Source: Treponema sp. | GTDB lineage: Bacteria; Spirochaetota; Spirochaetia; Treponematales; Treponemataceae | Reading direction: 5' to 3' | Length of the DNA stretch: 35,241 nucleotides | NCBI GenBank assembly: GCA_024680155.1 | Contig: JAILCM010000111.1 | Coordinates: 1-35,241 of the forward strand | Notes under the pieces: model-generated | Told to the model about the DNA's origin: nothing | Databases searched by the model: none | What the model saw: only the letters and a program-made list of their open reading frames with translations | Part shown: positions 27,893-35,241 of the stretch, in pieces | How the letters are laid out: the number at the start of each line of letters is the position of its first letter | How positions within the stretch are numbered: position 1 is the stretch's first letter | Position numbers and translations under genes: made by a program

Positions 27893-28570
27893 ATGACGGA
27901 CGATACTATAAATCCTGGAATACAATTATATAAAAAACGTGCTTATAACGATGCCCTTGCATTTTTTCTTTCGCTGCCATCAGATTCTGGTGCCGATAAA
28001 AATGAAATTGCGTATTACCTTGGACTTTGCTATTCAAAACTTCAGCGTTATGATGATGCACTTTTATATCTGGAACAGGTTGTAACTTCTGGAACTTATC
28101 TTGAACGAACTTTGCAGTGCCGCTTTCTTCTTGCCGTAATTTATGCAATTTCTGGTAGAAAACGTCTTGCCGATTTTGAATTAAACAAACTTCTTGAAAC
28201 CGGTTATATGACTTCTTCGGTTTATGCTTCCATTGCGTATGTTGCATGGGAACAGAGTGATACTCAAAAATGTCTTGAATATTACGAAGCTTCTTTACGC
28301 GAAGATCCGGAAAATCTTACTTCGTTGAACGGGCTTGGATATGTGCTCGCATGTGAAGAAAAAGATTTAACACGTGCGTTGAGTCTTTGTAAAAGAGCCG
28401 TAAAAGCTTCTCCTAATTCAGCTGCGTGTCTTGATTCTTTGGGCTGGGTTTATTACAAAATGGGCTTAATGAACGACGCAAAACATTATCTTGAAGAAGC
28501 CGAACAGATTGATACTGAAAATACAACAATTGCAGAACATATGAAGCTTGTTATGGAGGCAATCCACTAG
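27893..28570 (+). CDS. TPR-repeat protein
   Basis: Repeated TPR signatures: AYYLGLCYSKLQRYDDALLYLEQVV, TSLNGLGYVLACEEKDLTRALSLCKRAV, AACLDSLGWVYYKMGLMNDAKHYLEEAE; SD AAGGTGGGG. Confidence 0.85.
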   Translation: MTDDTINPGIQLYKKRAYNDALAFFLSLPSDSGADKNEIAYYLGLCYSKLQRYDDALLYLEQVVTSGTYLERTLQCRFLLAVIYAISGRKRLADFELNKLLETGYMTSSVYASIAYVAWEQSDTQKCLEYYEASLREDPENLTSLNGLGYVLACEEKDLTRALSLCKRAVKASPNSAACLDSLGWVYYKMGLMNDAKHYLEEAEQIDTENTTIAEHMKLVMEAIH

Positions 28571-28571
28571 A

Positions 28572-30638
28572 ATGAAACGACTGCTTCCTTTACTTTGTGT
28601 TTTATCCCTGATTTCCGCTTTTTCTTTTGCACAGGATATGAATGCAACGGCAGGACTAATTGTACCGGAAGACAGAATCCGTTCATCAAATGAAGGTTTT
28701 GCTGCAGAAGAATTCAGACGCGGGGTTCAGGCATATTACAAGGGAAGTTTTAACGAAGCAATCGTTCAGTTTGAAAAGGCTTTATCTTATCTTCCAGCTG
28801 ACAATTTAATTCTGGAATGGCTTGGAAAGGCTTACTACAAATCTGGAATGGAAGGTTCAGCTTTGTCTTACTGGCAGGCCGCTGCAGATAACGGTTATGG
28901 TGGACTTCTTCTTCAAAATAAAATTGAAATTGTAAGGGAACGTCGTGTTACCGGAGATTCAGCTGCAAAATTGATGAGGCTTTCGGAAGCAGGTTCTTTT
29001 TACGGCGAAAATAACGGAATTCAGATTTTTAATGGTCCAACATCGGTTCAGACAAATACAAACGGAACTATTTGGGTTACTGCATACAGTTCAAACGAGC
29101 TTTTGCATATAAATCAAAATGGAATGGTAATTGACCGCATAACTGGTCCTGTAAATGGTTTTGACCGCCCTGTAGATGTAATCAAACTTAAGGACGGTAA
29201 ACTTCTTGTAAGCGAAAGTGCGGGTAACAGACTTGCTCTATTAAATAAATACGGACTTTTTGAAAAATACATTGGTGAACGAGGAACTGCACTTGGTCAG
29301 CTGGTTGGTCCGCAGTATTTGGCACAGGATTCGTTGGAACGCATTTATGTTTCTGATTTTGGTAACCGCCGTATTGATGTTTTTGATAAAGACGGAAATG
29401 CTTTGTTTTTCTTTGGAACTAAAACTCAGGGCTTTGCGGGGCTAAAAGGGCCAACTGGAATTGTGGTTGCAGGTGACAGCATTTTTGTTGCAGATTCTTT
29501 GAGCGGTTGTATTTATGAATTTGATACAGCAGGAAATTTTCTGCGTGAACTTGTAGAAAAAGGTACGTTTATCCGGCCGGAAGCATTAAAACTTTGGGAA
29601 GATGTAATTATTGTTTGCGATCAGAACCGTATAATTTCGGTTGATAAGGATTCCGGGGCTTTGTTTGAATATGCTCGTACAGGAAATAATCCTTCGCGTG
29701 TAATGGCGGCTGCTCCAGATGTAAACGGCAATGTAATTGCGGCAGATTTTACTGCGAACGAAATTTATATAATGTCGCGGGTTCAGGAACTTGTAGGCGG
29801 TCTTTTTGTTCAGCTTGAAGAAATTGATGCATCTAAATTTCCGAACGTAACATTGGAAGTAAAAGTTGAAAATCGTCACCGTCAGCCGGTAGTAGGGCTT
29901 GCACAGGAAAACTTCTATCTTTCGGAAAATAAGCGGCAGGTTGGTAATGTAAAATATCTTGGAAGTGCGTCTAACAATACAGAAGCCGATATCACTATTG
30001 TAATAGACCGTTCTAATTCAAATAAACTTTACAAAGCAGAAATAGAAAAAGCCGTAAAAGAAATTGCGGAATCTATGAGTGAAAGCTCTGTTTTGCGTGT
30101 AGTTTCTGCAGGAGACATTCCTATTACAGAATATTTTGGAAAGCCTTATGGAGTAAAAGATTTTACTTTAGAAGCGTTAAAAGGCAAGCTTTCAGCCCAT
30201 GCACCAATAGATTTAGCGTTAAGACTTTCTGCAAACGACCTTATAAATGCGGCAAAAAAACGTGCAATCATTTTGATTACGGATGGTTCTGTTGGTACCG
30301 GCTCTTTTTCTAAGTATACGCTTGCTGAAATTGCTGCTTACCTTGATAATAATTCAATTGATTTTTCTATGATTCAGGTTTCGCAGAATTCTGTAAGCGA
30401 AGAATATGATTATCTTTTAAAAAATACTCCTGGTGAGTTGTATTATATTTACAGGCCGGAAGGTTTGGGCTTTGTAGTTAATGATATTGTGGAACTTCCA
30501 AAGGGAATCTATCAGCTTTCGTATACTTCTACAATGACTACAAATTTTGGAGAAAAGTATCTTCCTGTTGAAGTTGAAGTTTATCTTTTAAATAGAAGCG
30601 GACGGGATGAAACAGGATATTTTGCTCCATTGCAATAA
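28572..30638 (+). CDS. Secreted TPR + NHL-type beta-propeller + VWA-like protein
   Basis: Signal peptide MKRLLPLLCVLSLISAFSFAQ; propeller repeats (GFDRPVDVIKLKDGKLLVSESAGNRL, GPQYLAQDSLERIYVSDFGNRRIDVFDKDG); VWA MIDAS DRSNS and ILITDGS. Start moved to ATG 28572. Confidence 0.8.
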   Translation: MKRLLPLLCVLSLISAFSFAQDMNATAGLIVPEDRIRSSNEGFAAEEFRRGVQAYYKGSFNEAIVQFEKALSYLPADNLILEWLGKAYYKSGMEGSALSYWQAAADNGYGGLLLQNKIEIVRERRVTGDSAAKLMRLSEAGSFYGENNGIQIFNGPTSVQTNTNGTIWVTAYSSNELLHINQNGMVIDRITGPVNGFDRPVDVIKLKDGKLLVSESAGNRLALLNKYGLFEKYIGERGTALGQLVGPQYLAQDSLERIYVSDFGNRRIDVFDKDGNALFFFGTKTQGFAGLKGPTGIVVAGDSIFVADSLSGCIYEFDTAGNFLRELVEKGTFIRPEALKLWEDVIIVCDQNRIISVDKDSGALFEYARTGNNPSRVMAAAPDVNGNVIAADFTANEIYIMSRVQELVGGLFVQLEEIDASKFPNVTLEVKVENRHRQPVVGLAQENFYLSENKRQVGNVKYLGSASNNTEADITIVIDRSNSNKLYKAEIEKAVKEIAESMSESSVLRVVSAGDIPITEYFGKPYGVKDFTLEALKGKLSAHAPIDLALRLSANDLINAAKKRAIILITDGSVGTGSFSKYTLAEIAAYLDNNSIDFSMIQVSQNSVSEEYDYLLKNTPGELYYIYRPEGLGFVVNDIVELPKGIYQLSYTSTMTTNFGEKYLPVEVEVYLLNRSGRDETGYFAPLQ

Positions 30639-30640
30639 TG

Positions 30641-30649
30641 TGGTATAAT
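30641..30649 (+). promoter_or_regulatory. Putative extended -10 TGGTATAAT upstream of hexokinase
   Basis: TGnTATAAT, possible -35 TTGCTC 30622-30627 overlapping the preceding gene. Confidence 0.45.
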
Positions 30650-30680
30650 AAATAAAAATGTTTATAAGGTGGATAAAAAA

Positions 30681-31970
30681 ATGAATAAAGCAGTCAGCGC
30701 GTTTTTAGCACGTCACAATTTTGTAAATCATGTGGATATATACTCTTCGGCTCTTGCAATCCTTGATGATATGCAGAAAGGTCTTAAAAAAGAACCTGCC
30801 GACCAGGATATGATTCGTACATTTTGTAATCCACCGGAACAGTCTGCTTGTGGAAAATCTGTAATTGTAATTGATGCGGGCGGTACAAATTTCCGTTCAT
30901 GTCTTGTTAGTTTTGATAAAGATGGAAATGCCCAGATTAGCGAAATGGAAAAAACTCGTATGCCGGGCGTAGAAAAGGAACTTTCTAAAAAAGAATTCTT
31001 TGCCCAGATTGCGCATAATCTTGAACACCTTAAAAATAAATCTGACAGAATTGGATTTTGTTTTTCGTACCCAATGGAAATACAGGAAGACGGCGACGGA
31101 ATCTTGCTGGGATTTTCAAAGGAAGTAAAAGCTCCCGAAGTTGTTGGTGCAAAAGTAGGTGAGTGCCTAAAAGCTGCTCTTGCTGAACGCGGATGGAATT
31201 CAATTAAAAGAATTACTTTGTGTAACGATACAGTTGCCGCTTTGCTTGCTGGTGCTGCATGTGCCGCAAAAGGAACTTCATATTCATCTTATATTGGTTA
31301 TATTTTGGGAACAGGAATGAATGCCGCTTATCTTCAGCCGGATTGTGATGCTTGCAAAATTAAAAAACAGATTATTGTTTGCGAAAGCGGAAAATTCCTT
31401 AGTGTAAACCGTTCTGATTTTGACATTGATTTTGATAAAACTACAGTTCGTCCAGGAACCTTCTATCTTGAAAAGCTTTGTTCCGGGGCTTACCTTGGTC
31501 CTGTAAGTTTGATAGCACTCAAATATGCCGCAAAAGATAAACTTTTTTCTGACGCTGTAAACAAAGCAATTCTTGCAATAGAAAATCTTACACTTATTGA
31601 AATGGACGGATTTCTCCACGGACCTTACAACAAGGATAATGTGTTGGGTAAAATTGCTGCTGAAATTGCAACAGAAGAAGATAACGACCGTCTTTTCCAG
31701 ATTTTGAATGCAATTGTAGAACGTTCAGCACGATACGCTGCCGCAATTCTTACTGCGTGTGCTATTCAAACTGGCGAGGGTAAAAATGCTTCTAAACCAG
31801 TGTGCATTTTGTGCGATGGAACTACATTCTTTAAAACTTACATGGTTAAAAACAGAGTTTACGGTTATCTTGATGAAATTCTTACAAATCAGCTTGGAAT
31901 TTATTGGGAAATCGTTTCTTGTGATAATGATATTACACTTGGAGCCGCAATCTCCGGTTTGATTGACTGA
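30681..31970 (+). CDS. Eukaryotic-type hexokinase
   Basis: VIVIDAGGTNFRSCLV, GFCFSYPMEI, LCNDTVAALLAGA, YILGTGMNAAYL; SD AAGGTGG 8 nt before ATG 30681 (track starts at GTG 30669). Confidence 0.88.
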   Translation: MNKAVSAFLARHNFVNHVDIYSSALAILDDMQKGLKKEPADQDMIRTFCNPPEQSACGKSVIVIDAGGTNFRSCLVSFDKDGNAQISEMEKTRMPGVEKELSKKEFFAQIAHNLEHLKNKSDRIGFCFSYPMEIQEDGDGILLGFSKEVKAPEVVGAKVGECLKAALAERGWNSIKRITLCNDTVAALLAGAACAAKGTSYSSYIGYILGTGMNAAYLQPDCDACKIKKQIIVCESGKFLSVNRSDFDIDFDKTTVRPGTFYLEKLCSGAYLGPVSLIALKYAAKDKLFSDAVNKAILAIENLTLIEMDGFLHGPYNKDNVLGKIAAEIATEEDNDRLFQILNAIVERSARYAAAILTACAIQTGEGKNASKPVCILCDGTTFFKTYMVKNRVYGYLDEILTNQLGIYWEIVSCDNDITLGAAISGLID

Positions 31971-31990
31971 TTTTAGATTGACTGATTTTA
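31961..31990. repeat. Perfect 15-bp tandem duplication GATTGACTGATTTTA x2 over the hexokinase stop codon
   Basis: 31961-31975 and 31976-31990 identical; TGA at 31968-31970. Confidence 0.95.
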
Positions 31991-32003
31991 AGAGAGGAAA
32001 ATT

Positions 32004-32633
32004 GTGTCGGTAAAGAAAACGCTTGGAAAATCATTCGTTCTCATTTTGATAATTCTTATTCTGGTTGCCGCAGGACTTTTGTGGTTTAATTTTCTTGGAA
32101 TTATTCGCTTAAATTCGGTGTTTGCACCTGTTTATAAGTTAATTGGAAAAGAACCTCAAACTTCTGTTACCGTTACACAATCAAAACCTCTTGCCGTAAA
32201 TATTGACGAAGACCGTCTTAAAAAAATTCAAGAATCACTTGATATTCAGACTGAAGAACTTGAAAAACGCGAATCTGACATAACTGCAAAGGAAAATCTT
32301 CTTGCACAGACTGCTGCCGAACTTGACGAGCGGGAGAAAAATCAGGAAGAACGAGAAAAAACATTTAACCTCACCCAAAAAAAATACGAAGATATAAATG
32401 TAAACATTGAACAGATTGCCAATAACTTGAACGGTATGCGTCCTGAAGCGGCAGTAAATATTCTTCTTGCAATGAACGATCAGCTTGTAATTGATGTTCT
32501 GCGTAAGGTTGAAGAACTTGCAGCTCAAAACAATACTGCTTCCATGGGGTCTTACTGGTTGTCTCTTATGCCTTCCGAGCGGGCTGCAGAAATACAGCGC
32601 AAGATGGTGAGCAAACCGGAAACTTTGGAATAA
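32004..32633 (+). CDS. flbB: Flagellar protein FlbB (TM + coiled coil + MgtE-N-like domain)
   Basis: Single N-terminal TM, coiled coil LKKIQESLDIQTEELEKRESD, C-terminal MRPEAAVNILLAMNDQLVIDVLRKVEE; immediately upstream of fliK-flgD-flgE. Confidence 0.75.
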   Translation: MSVKKTLGKSFVLILIILILVAAGLLWFNFLGIIRLNSVFAPVYKLIGKEPQTSVTVTQSKPLAVNIDEDRLKKIQESLDIQTEELEKRESDITAKENLLAQTAAELDEREKNQEEREKTFNLTQKKYEDINVNIEQIANNLNGMRPEAAVNILLAMNDQLVIDVLRKVEELAAQNNTASMGSYWLSLMPSERAAEIQRKMVSKPETLE

Positions 32634-32685
32634 AAAAAAGATTCGGCAATCCTTCAATCCGTTTACGGAAAAAAAGGAGTGCTGA

Positions 32686-34146
32686 ATGCAGGCTATTGCA
32701 GACATTATCTTAAGTTCCGGGCAACCGCTTGAGAACGTTCAGATTTCAAAAAATACGCAAATTCCGCAAAACTCCTCAAATTCTATTTCTTTTGCAGAAA
32801 TGCTGAATTCCTTAAAATCAGAATCACAGACAGAAAAAAGTTCAGATACCACTGAGAAATCTGCCAAAGAACAGGTAAAAGACGTTGCTTCAGATAAAAA
32901 AACTGAAAAAAGTTCAAAAACTGAAGAAAACAAGCCTGAATCGCAGACAGAAACAGACGAAAAAATCAGTTCGGTAAAATCTGAAGAAAATGAAACTGTT
33001 CAAAAAACTGAAAAAACAAAAGATTTTGCAGTAAATGATTCTGAATCAGGACATAAAAAAAAGCTTGTAAAAAAGAATTCCGGCAAACAAAATGTACAGG
33101 AACTTAATGAAAATTCAAATATTCAAAGTCCTGTACAGGAAAATGCCGCAACAGAACAAGTTTCACGCTCTTTCAACCGAATTTCTGAGCTTACAGAAAA
33201 ATCTAAGACAGATGCAGCTGACGAAAAAGCTCTTGTCGTAGAAAATTCAACAGAAATTCTTGAAAAACCAGCGGAAACTGTTCAAAAAGCACAGATTGTG
33301 GCACAGGCAAACGTAAAATCTGCAAAAAAAGACGCGAACGAAAACGAAAAATTTGAGGATTTTAATCAGCTTTTAAAAAATGATGAAGCTGTTGGAAGTC
33401 GCGAAAAAACTGATTCAGATTCATTTGAAAATCTTCACAATCAGAAAGTTTCAAAAAATGAATCAGAAAAGAAAATAACAGTAACAGATTTACGTACAAA
33501 AACTGAATCAGAAGAAAAAGTTGAAAAAAACAACAATTCAGATTTTGGACTTAAAAATAAAACTGCGGAATTCACTGTAAATAAAGATGAAGCGTCGGTA
33601 ACAATGGAAATTGGAAGCCAGAACGCAGAAAATAACGTGCTTTCTTTGAATAATCAGACTGCAGGTGCTGACGGTTCAAATTATCAGGCAATGCTCAATA
33701 ATCAGTTGCAAGCAAATGTTCCTGATATTGTAAAAGCTGGTTCAATCGTTCTTAAAGATAATGATCAGGGAACAATCAACCTTATTTTGCATCCAGATGA
33801 CCTTGGAAATGTAAAAATTCATATTTCTATGGACGGAAAAACAATCAGCGGTCAGATTACAGTTAATTCAAAAGAAGCATTGCAGGTTTTTAAAGATAAT
33901 TCCGAAACTTTGCGCGAAGCTTTTATAAAACAAGGTTTTGACGTTTCTGGTTTTGATGTTGCAATGAATAACGGCTCACAGAATAAGGGAAATCAAAGTT
34001 TTGAAAATCTTTATGACGGAAATGAATTTGTTGCAAGACAGATGTACGCTGGTTCAGGTGCAGAAGTTCAAACTGCAAGTGATTTAGATTTTATGCAGGA
34101 AAATTTTGAAAAATTTTCTGAATATTCAATTAACATCGTTGCATAA
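32686..34146 (+). CDS. fliK: Flagellar hook-length control protein FliK (FlbC)
   Basis: Long low-complexity Lys/Glu/Ser/Thr region then Flg_hook domain INLILHPDDLGNVKIHISMDGKTISGQITVNSKEALQVFKDNSETLREAFIKQGF. Confidence 0.85.
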   Translation: MQAIADIILSSGQPLENVQISKNTQIPQNSSNSISFAEMLNSLKSESQTEKSSDTTEKSAKEQVKDVASDKKTEKSSKTEENKPESQTETDEKISSVKSEENETVQKTEKTKDFAVNDSESGHKKKLVKKNSGKQNVQELNENSNIQSPVQENAATEQVSRSFNRISELTEKSKTDAADEKALVVENSTEILEKPAETVQKAQIVAQANVKSAKKDANENEKFEDFNQLLKNDEAVGSREKTDSDSFENLHNQKVSKNESEKKITVTDLRTKTESEEKVEKNNNSDFGLKNKTAEFTVNKDEASVTMEIGSQNAENNVLSLNNQTAGADGSNYQAMLNNQLQANVPDIVKAGSIVLKDNDQGTINLILHPDDLGNVKIHISMDGKTISGQITVNSKEALQVFKDNSETLREAFIKQGFDVSGFDVAMNNGSQNKGNQSFENLYDGNEFVARQMYAGSGAEVQTASDLDFMQENFEKFSEYSINIVA

Positions 34147-34169
34147 ACAGACGATAAGATAAATACGGG

Positions 34170-34193
34170 TCTACAGGGGTAAAAGCCTGTAGA
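34170..34193 (+). other. Intercistronic hairpin between fliK and flgD
   Basis: Perfect 8-bp stem TCTACAGG / CCTGTAGA with 8-nt loop GGTAAAAG, no T-run. Confidence 0.7.
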
Positions 34194-34203
34194 TATAGCA
34201 AAT

Positions 34204-34704
34204 GTGAGTGAGGATATGATGGAAGTACTTAACACACAACAGTTCAGCGCAATGGATACAGCTCCAGCATTGCGTACACAGATGACGGCAGCGGAAAAAG
34301 CTTCTGTAGATAGTGCAGTTGATTTTTTCAATAAGTCAAATGTGATTAATGGTCGAAAGACTAGTCAGGAGCTTGGAAAAGATGATTTTCTGAAACTGCT
34401 TATTACGCAGATGCAGAATCAAGACCCGACAAGTCCAATGGAGAATACAGAATTTATTGCCCAGATGGCACAGTTCTCTTCTTTGGAACAGATGACAAAC
34501 ATGAGTACAGCTTTTGAAAAGATGGCTTCATTTATTAATGCTTCAGAGGCTGCTTCAACTTTAGGAAAAACTGTTCAGATAACGGCAGGTGGAAATCAAT
34601 TTGAGGGCGTTGTTGAACAGGCCACCCGTGGCGAGAATCCTCAAATCTTTGTGAATGGTAACTATTACACAATGGATAAGATTTCTGCAATTTATGCAAA
34701 TTAA
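34204..34704 (+). CDS. flgD: Flagellar hook assembly protein FlgD (start could be ATG 34216/34219)
   Basis: LGKDDFLKLLITQMQNQDPTSPMENTEFIAQMAQFSSLEQMTNM. Confidence 0.95.
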   Translation: MSEDMMEVLNTQQFSAMDTAPALRTQMTAAEKASVDSAVDFFNKSNVINGRKTSQELGKDDFLKLLITQMQNQDPTSPMENTEFIAQMAQFSSLEQMTNMSTAFEKMASFINASEAASTLGKTVQITAGGNQFEGVVEQATRGENPQIFVNGNYYTMDKISAIYAN

Positions 34705-34740
34705 GTTTGAATATAAAAATAGATAGGATGGTGTCTATAT

Positions 34741-35241
34741 ATGATGAGATCACTTTATTCTGGCGTTTCTGGTTTGCAGAATCATCAGACAAGAATGGAC
34801 GTAATTGGTAACAACATTTCAAACGTAAACACAATCGGTTTTAAACGTGGTCGTGTAAACTTTCAGGACATGATTAGTCAGCAGATGTCCGGAGCTGCAA
34901 AACCAACTGAAGAACTTGGTGGTGTAAACCCTAAGGAAGTTGGACTTGGTATGACTGTTGCTGCCATTGATAATATTTTTAATCAGGGTAACTTGCAGTC
35001 TACTGGTGTTTCAACTGATATTGCAATTCAGGGAAACGGTTTCTTTGTTTTGAAAAATGGTGAAGAAACTTTCTACTCAAGAGCCGGTGCATTCAGCGTA
35101 GACAGCGAAGGAACTTTGGTAAATCCTGCAAACGGTATGCGTGTTCAGGGATGGATGGCAGAAGAAGTAAACGGTCAGATGATGGTTACAACTGCTGCAA
35201 CTCCTACAGATCTTATTATTCCTGTTGGAGCTAAAGACCCT
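34741..35241 (+). CDS. flgE: Flagellar hook protein FlgE, N-terminal part (truncated by window edge; absent from ORF track)
   Basis: Manual translation [61 protein letters not shown]...[24 protein letters not shown]. Confidence 0.95.
   Translation, partial: MMRSLYSGVSGLQNHQTRMDVIGNNISNVNTIGFKRGRVNFQDMISQQMSGAAKPTEELGGVNPKEVGLGMTVAAIDNIFNQGNLQSTGVSTDIAIQGNGFFVLKNGEETFYSRAGAFSVDSEGTLVNPANGMRVQGWMAEEVNGQMMVTTAATPTDLIIPVGAKDP

Noticed and set aside
32235-32705. 156-aa reverse ORF opposite flbB
   Set aside because: Antisense to a recognisable flagellar gene, no domain or start support.
32740-33620. Low-complexity K/E/S/T region as a separate repeat feature
   Set aside because: Typical of the disordered N-terminal part of FliK proteins.

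Overview
AT-rich, densely coded chromosomal window that looks like a spirochaete of the genus Treponema, based on gene content: tamB-bamA-ompH/skp-mutS, cheW-nadK-recN, eukaryotic-type hexokinase, flbB-fliK-flgD-flgE. In order it holds: 3' part of aroB (truncated at the left edge, -), a secreted hypothetical (-), tmk (-), tamB, bamA, an OmpH/Skp-like chaperone, mutS, a ComF-like phosphoribosyltransferase, a cheW-led cluster (cheW, DegT-like protein, nadK, recN, hypothetical, HD-domain protein), a LysM/LytM protein, a strong bidirectional terminator, two adjacent phosphohexomutases (-), lnt with a polybasic tail (-), a divergent galactokinase-like GHMP kinase, TPR and TPR/NHL/VWA proteins, hexokinase, and the start of a flagellar operon (flgE truncated at the right edge). 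I see no rRNA, tRNA, CRISPR, prophage or recognisable defence island. The best leads are: (1) a ~193-bp nested fold-back element plus a 3 x 55-bp tandem array between the two phosphohexomutase genes; (2) a DegT/DnrJ-type protein that appears to lack its PLP lysine, next to cheW; (3) a LysM protein whose LytM/M23 domain has lost all zinc ligands; (4) a recurrent -10 to start-codon geometry without Shine-Dalgarno sequences, suggesting several leaderless mRNAs; (5) short perfect duplications over stop codons and in the tmk promoter region. All family calls come from reading motifs by eye; no database search was run.
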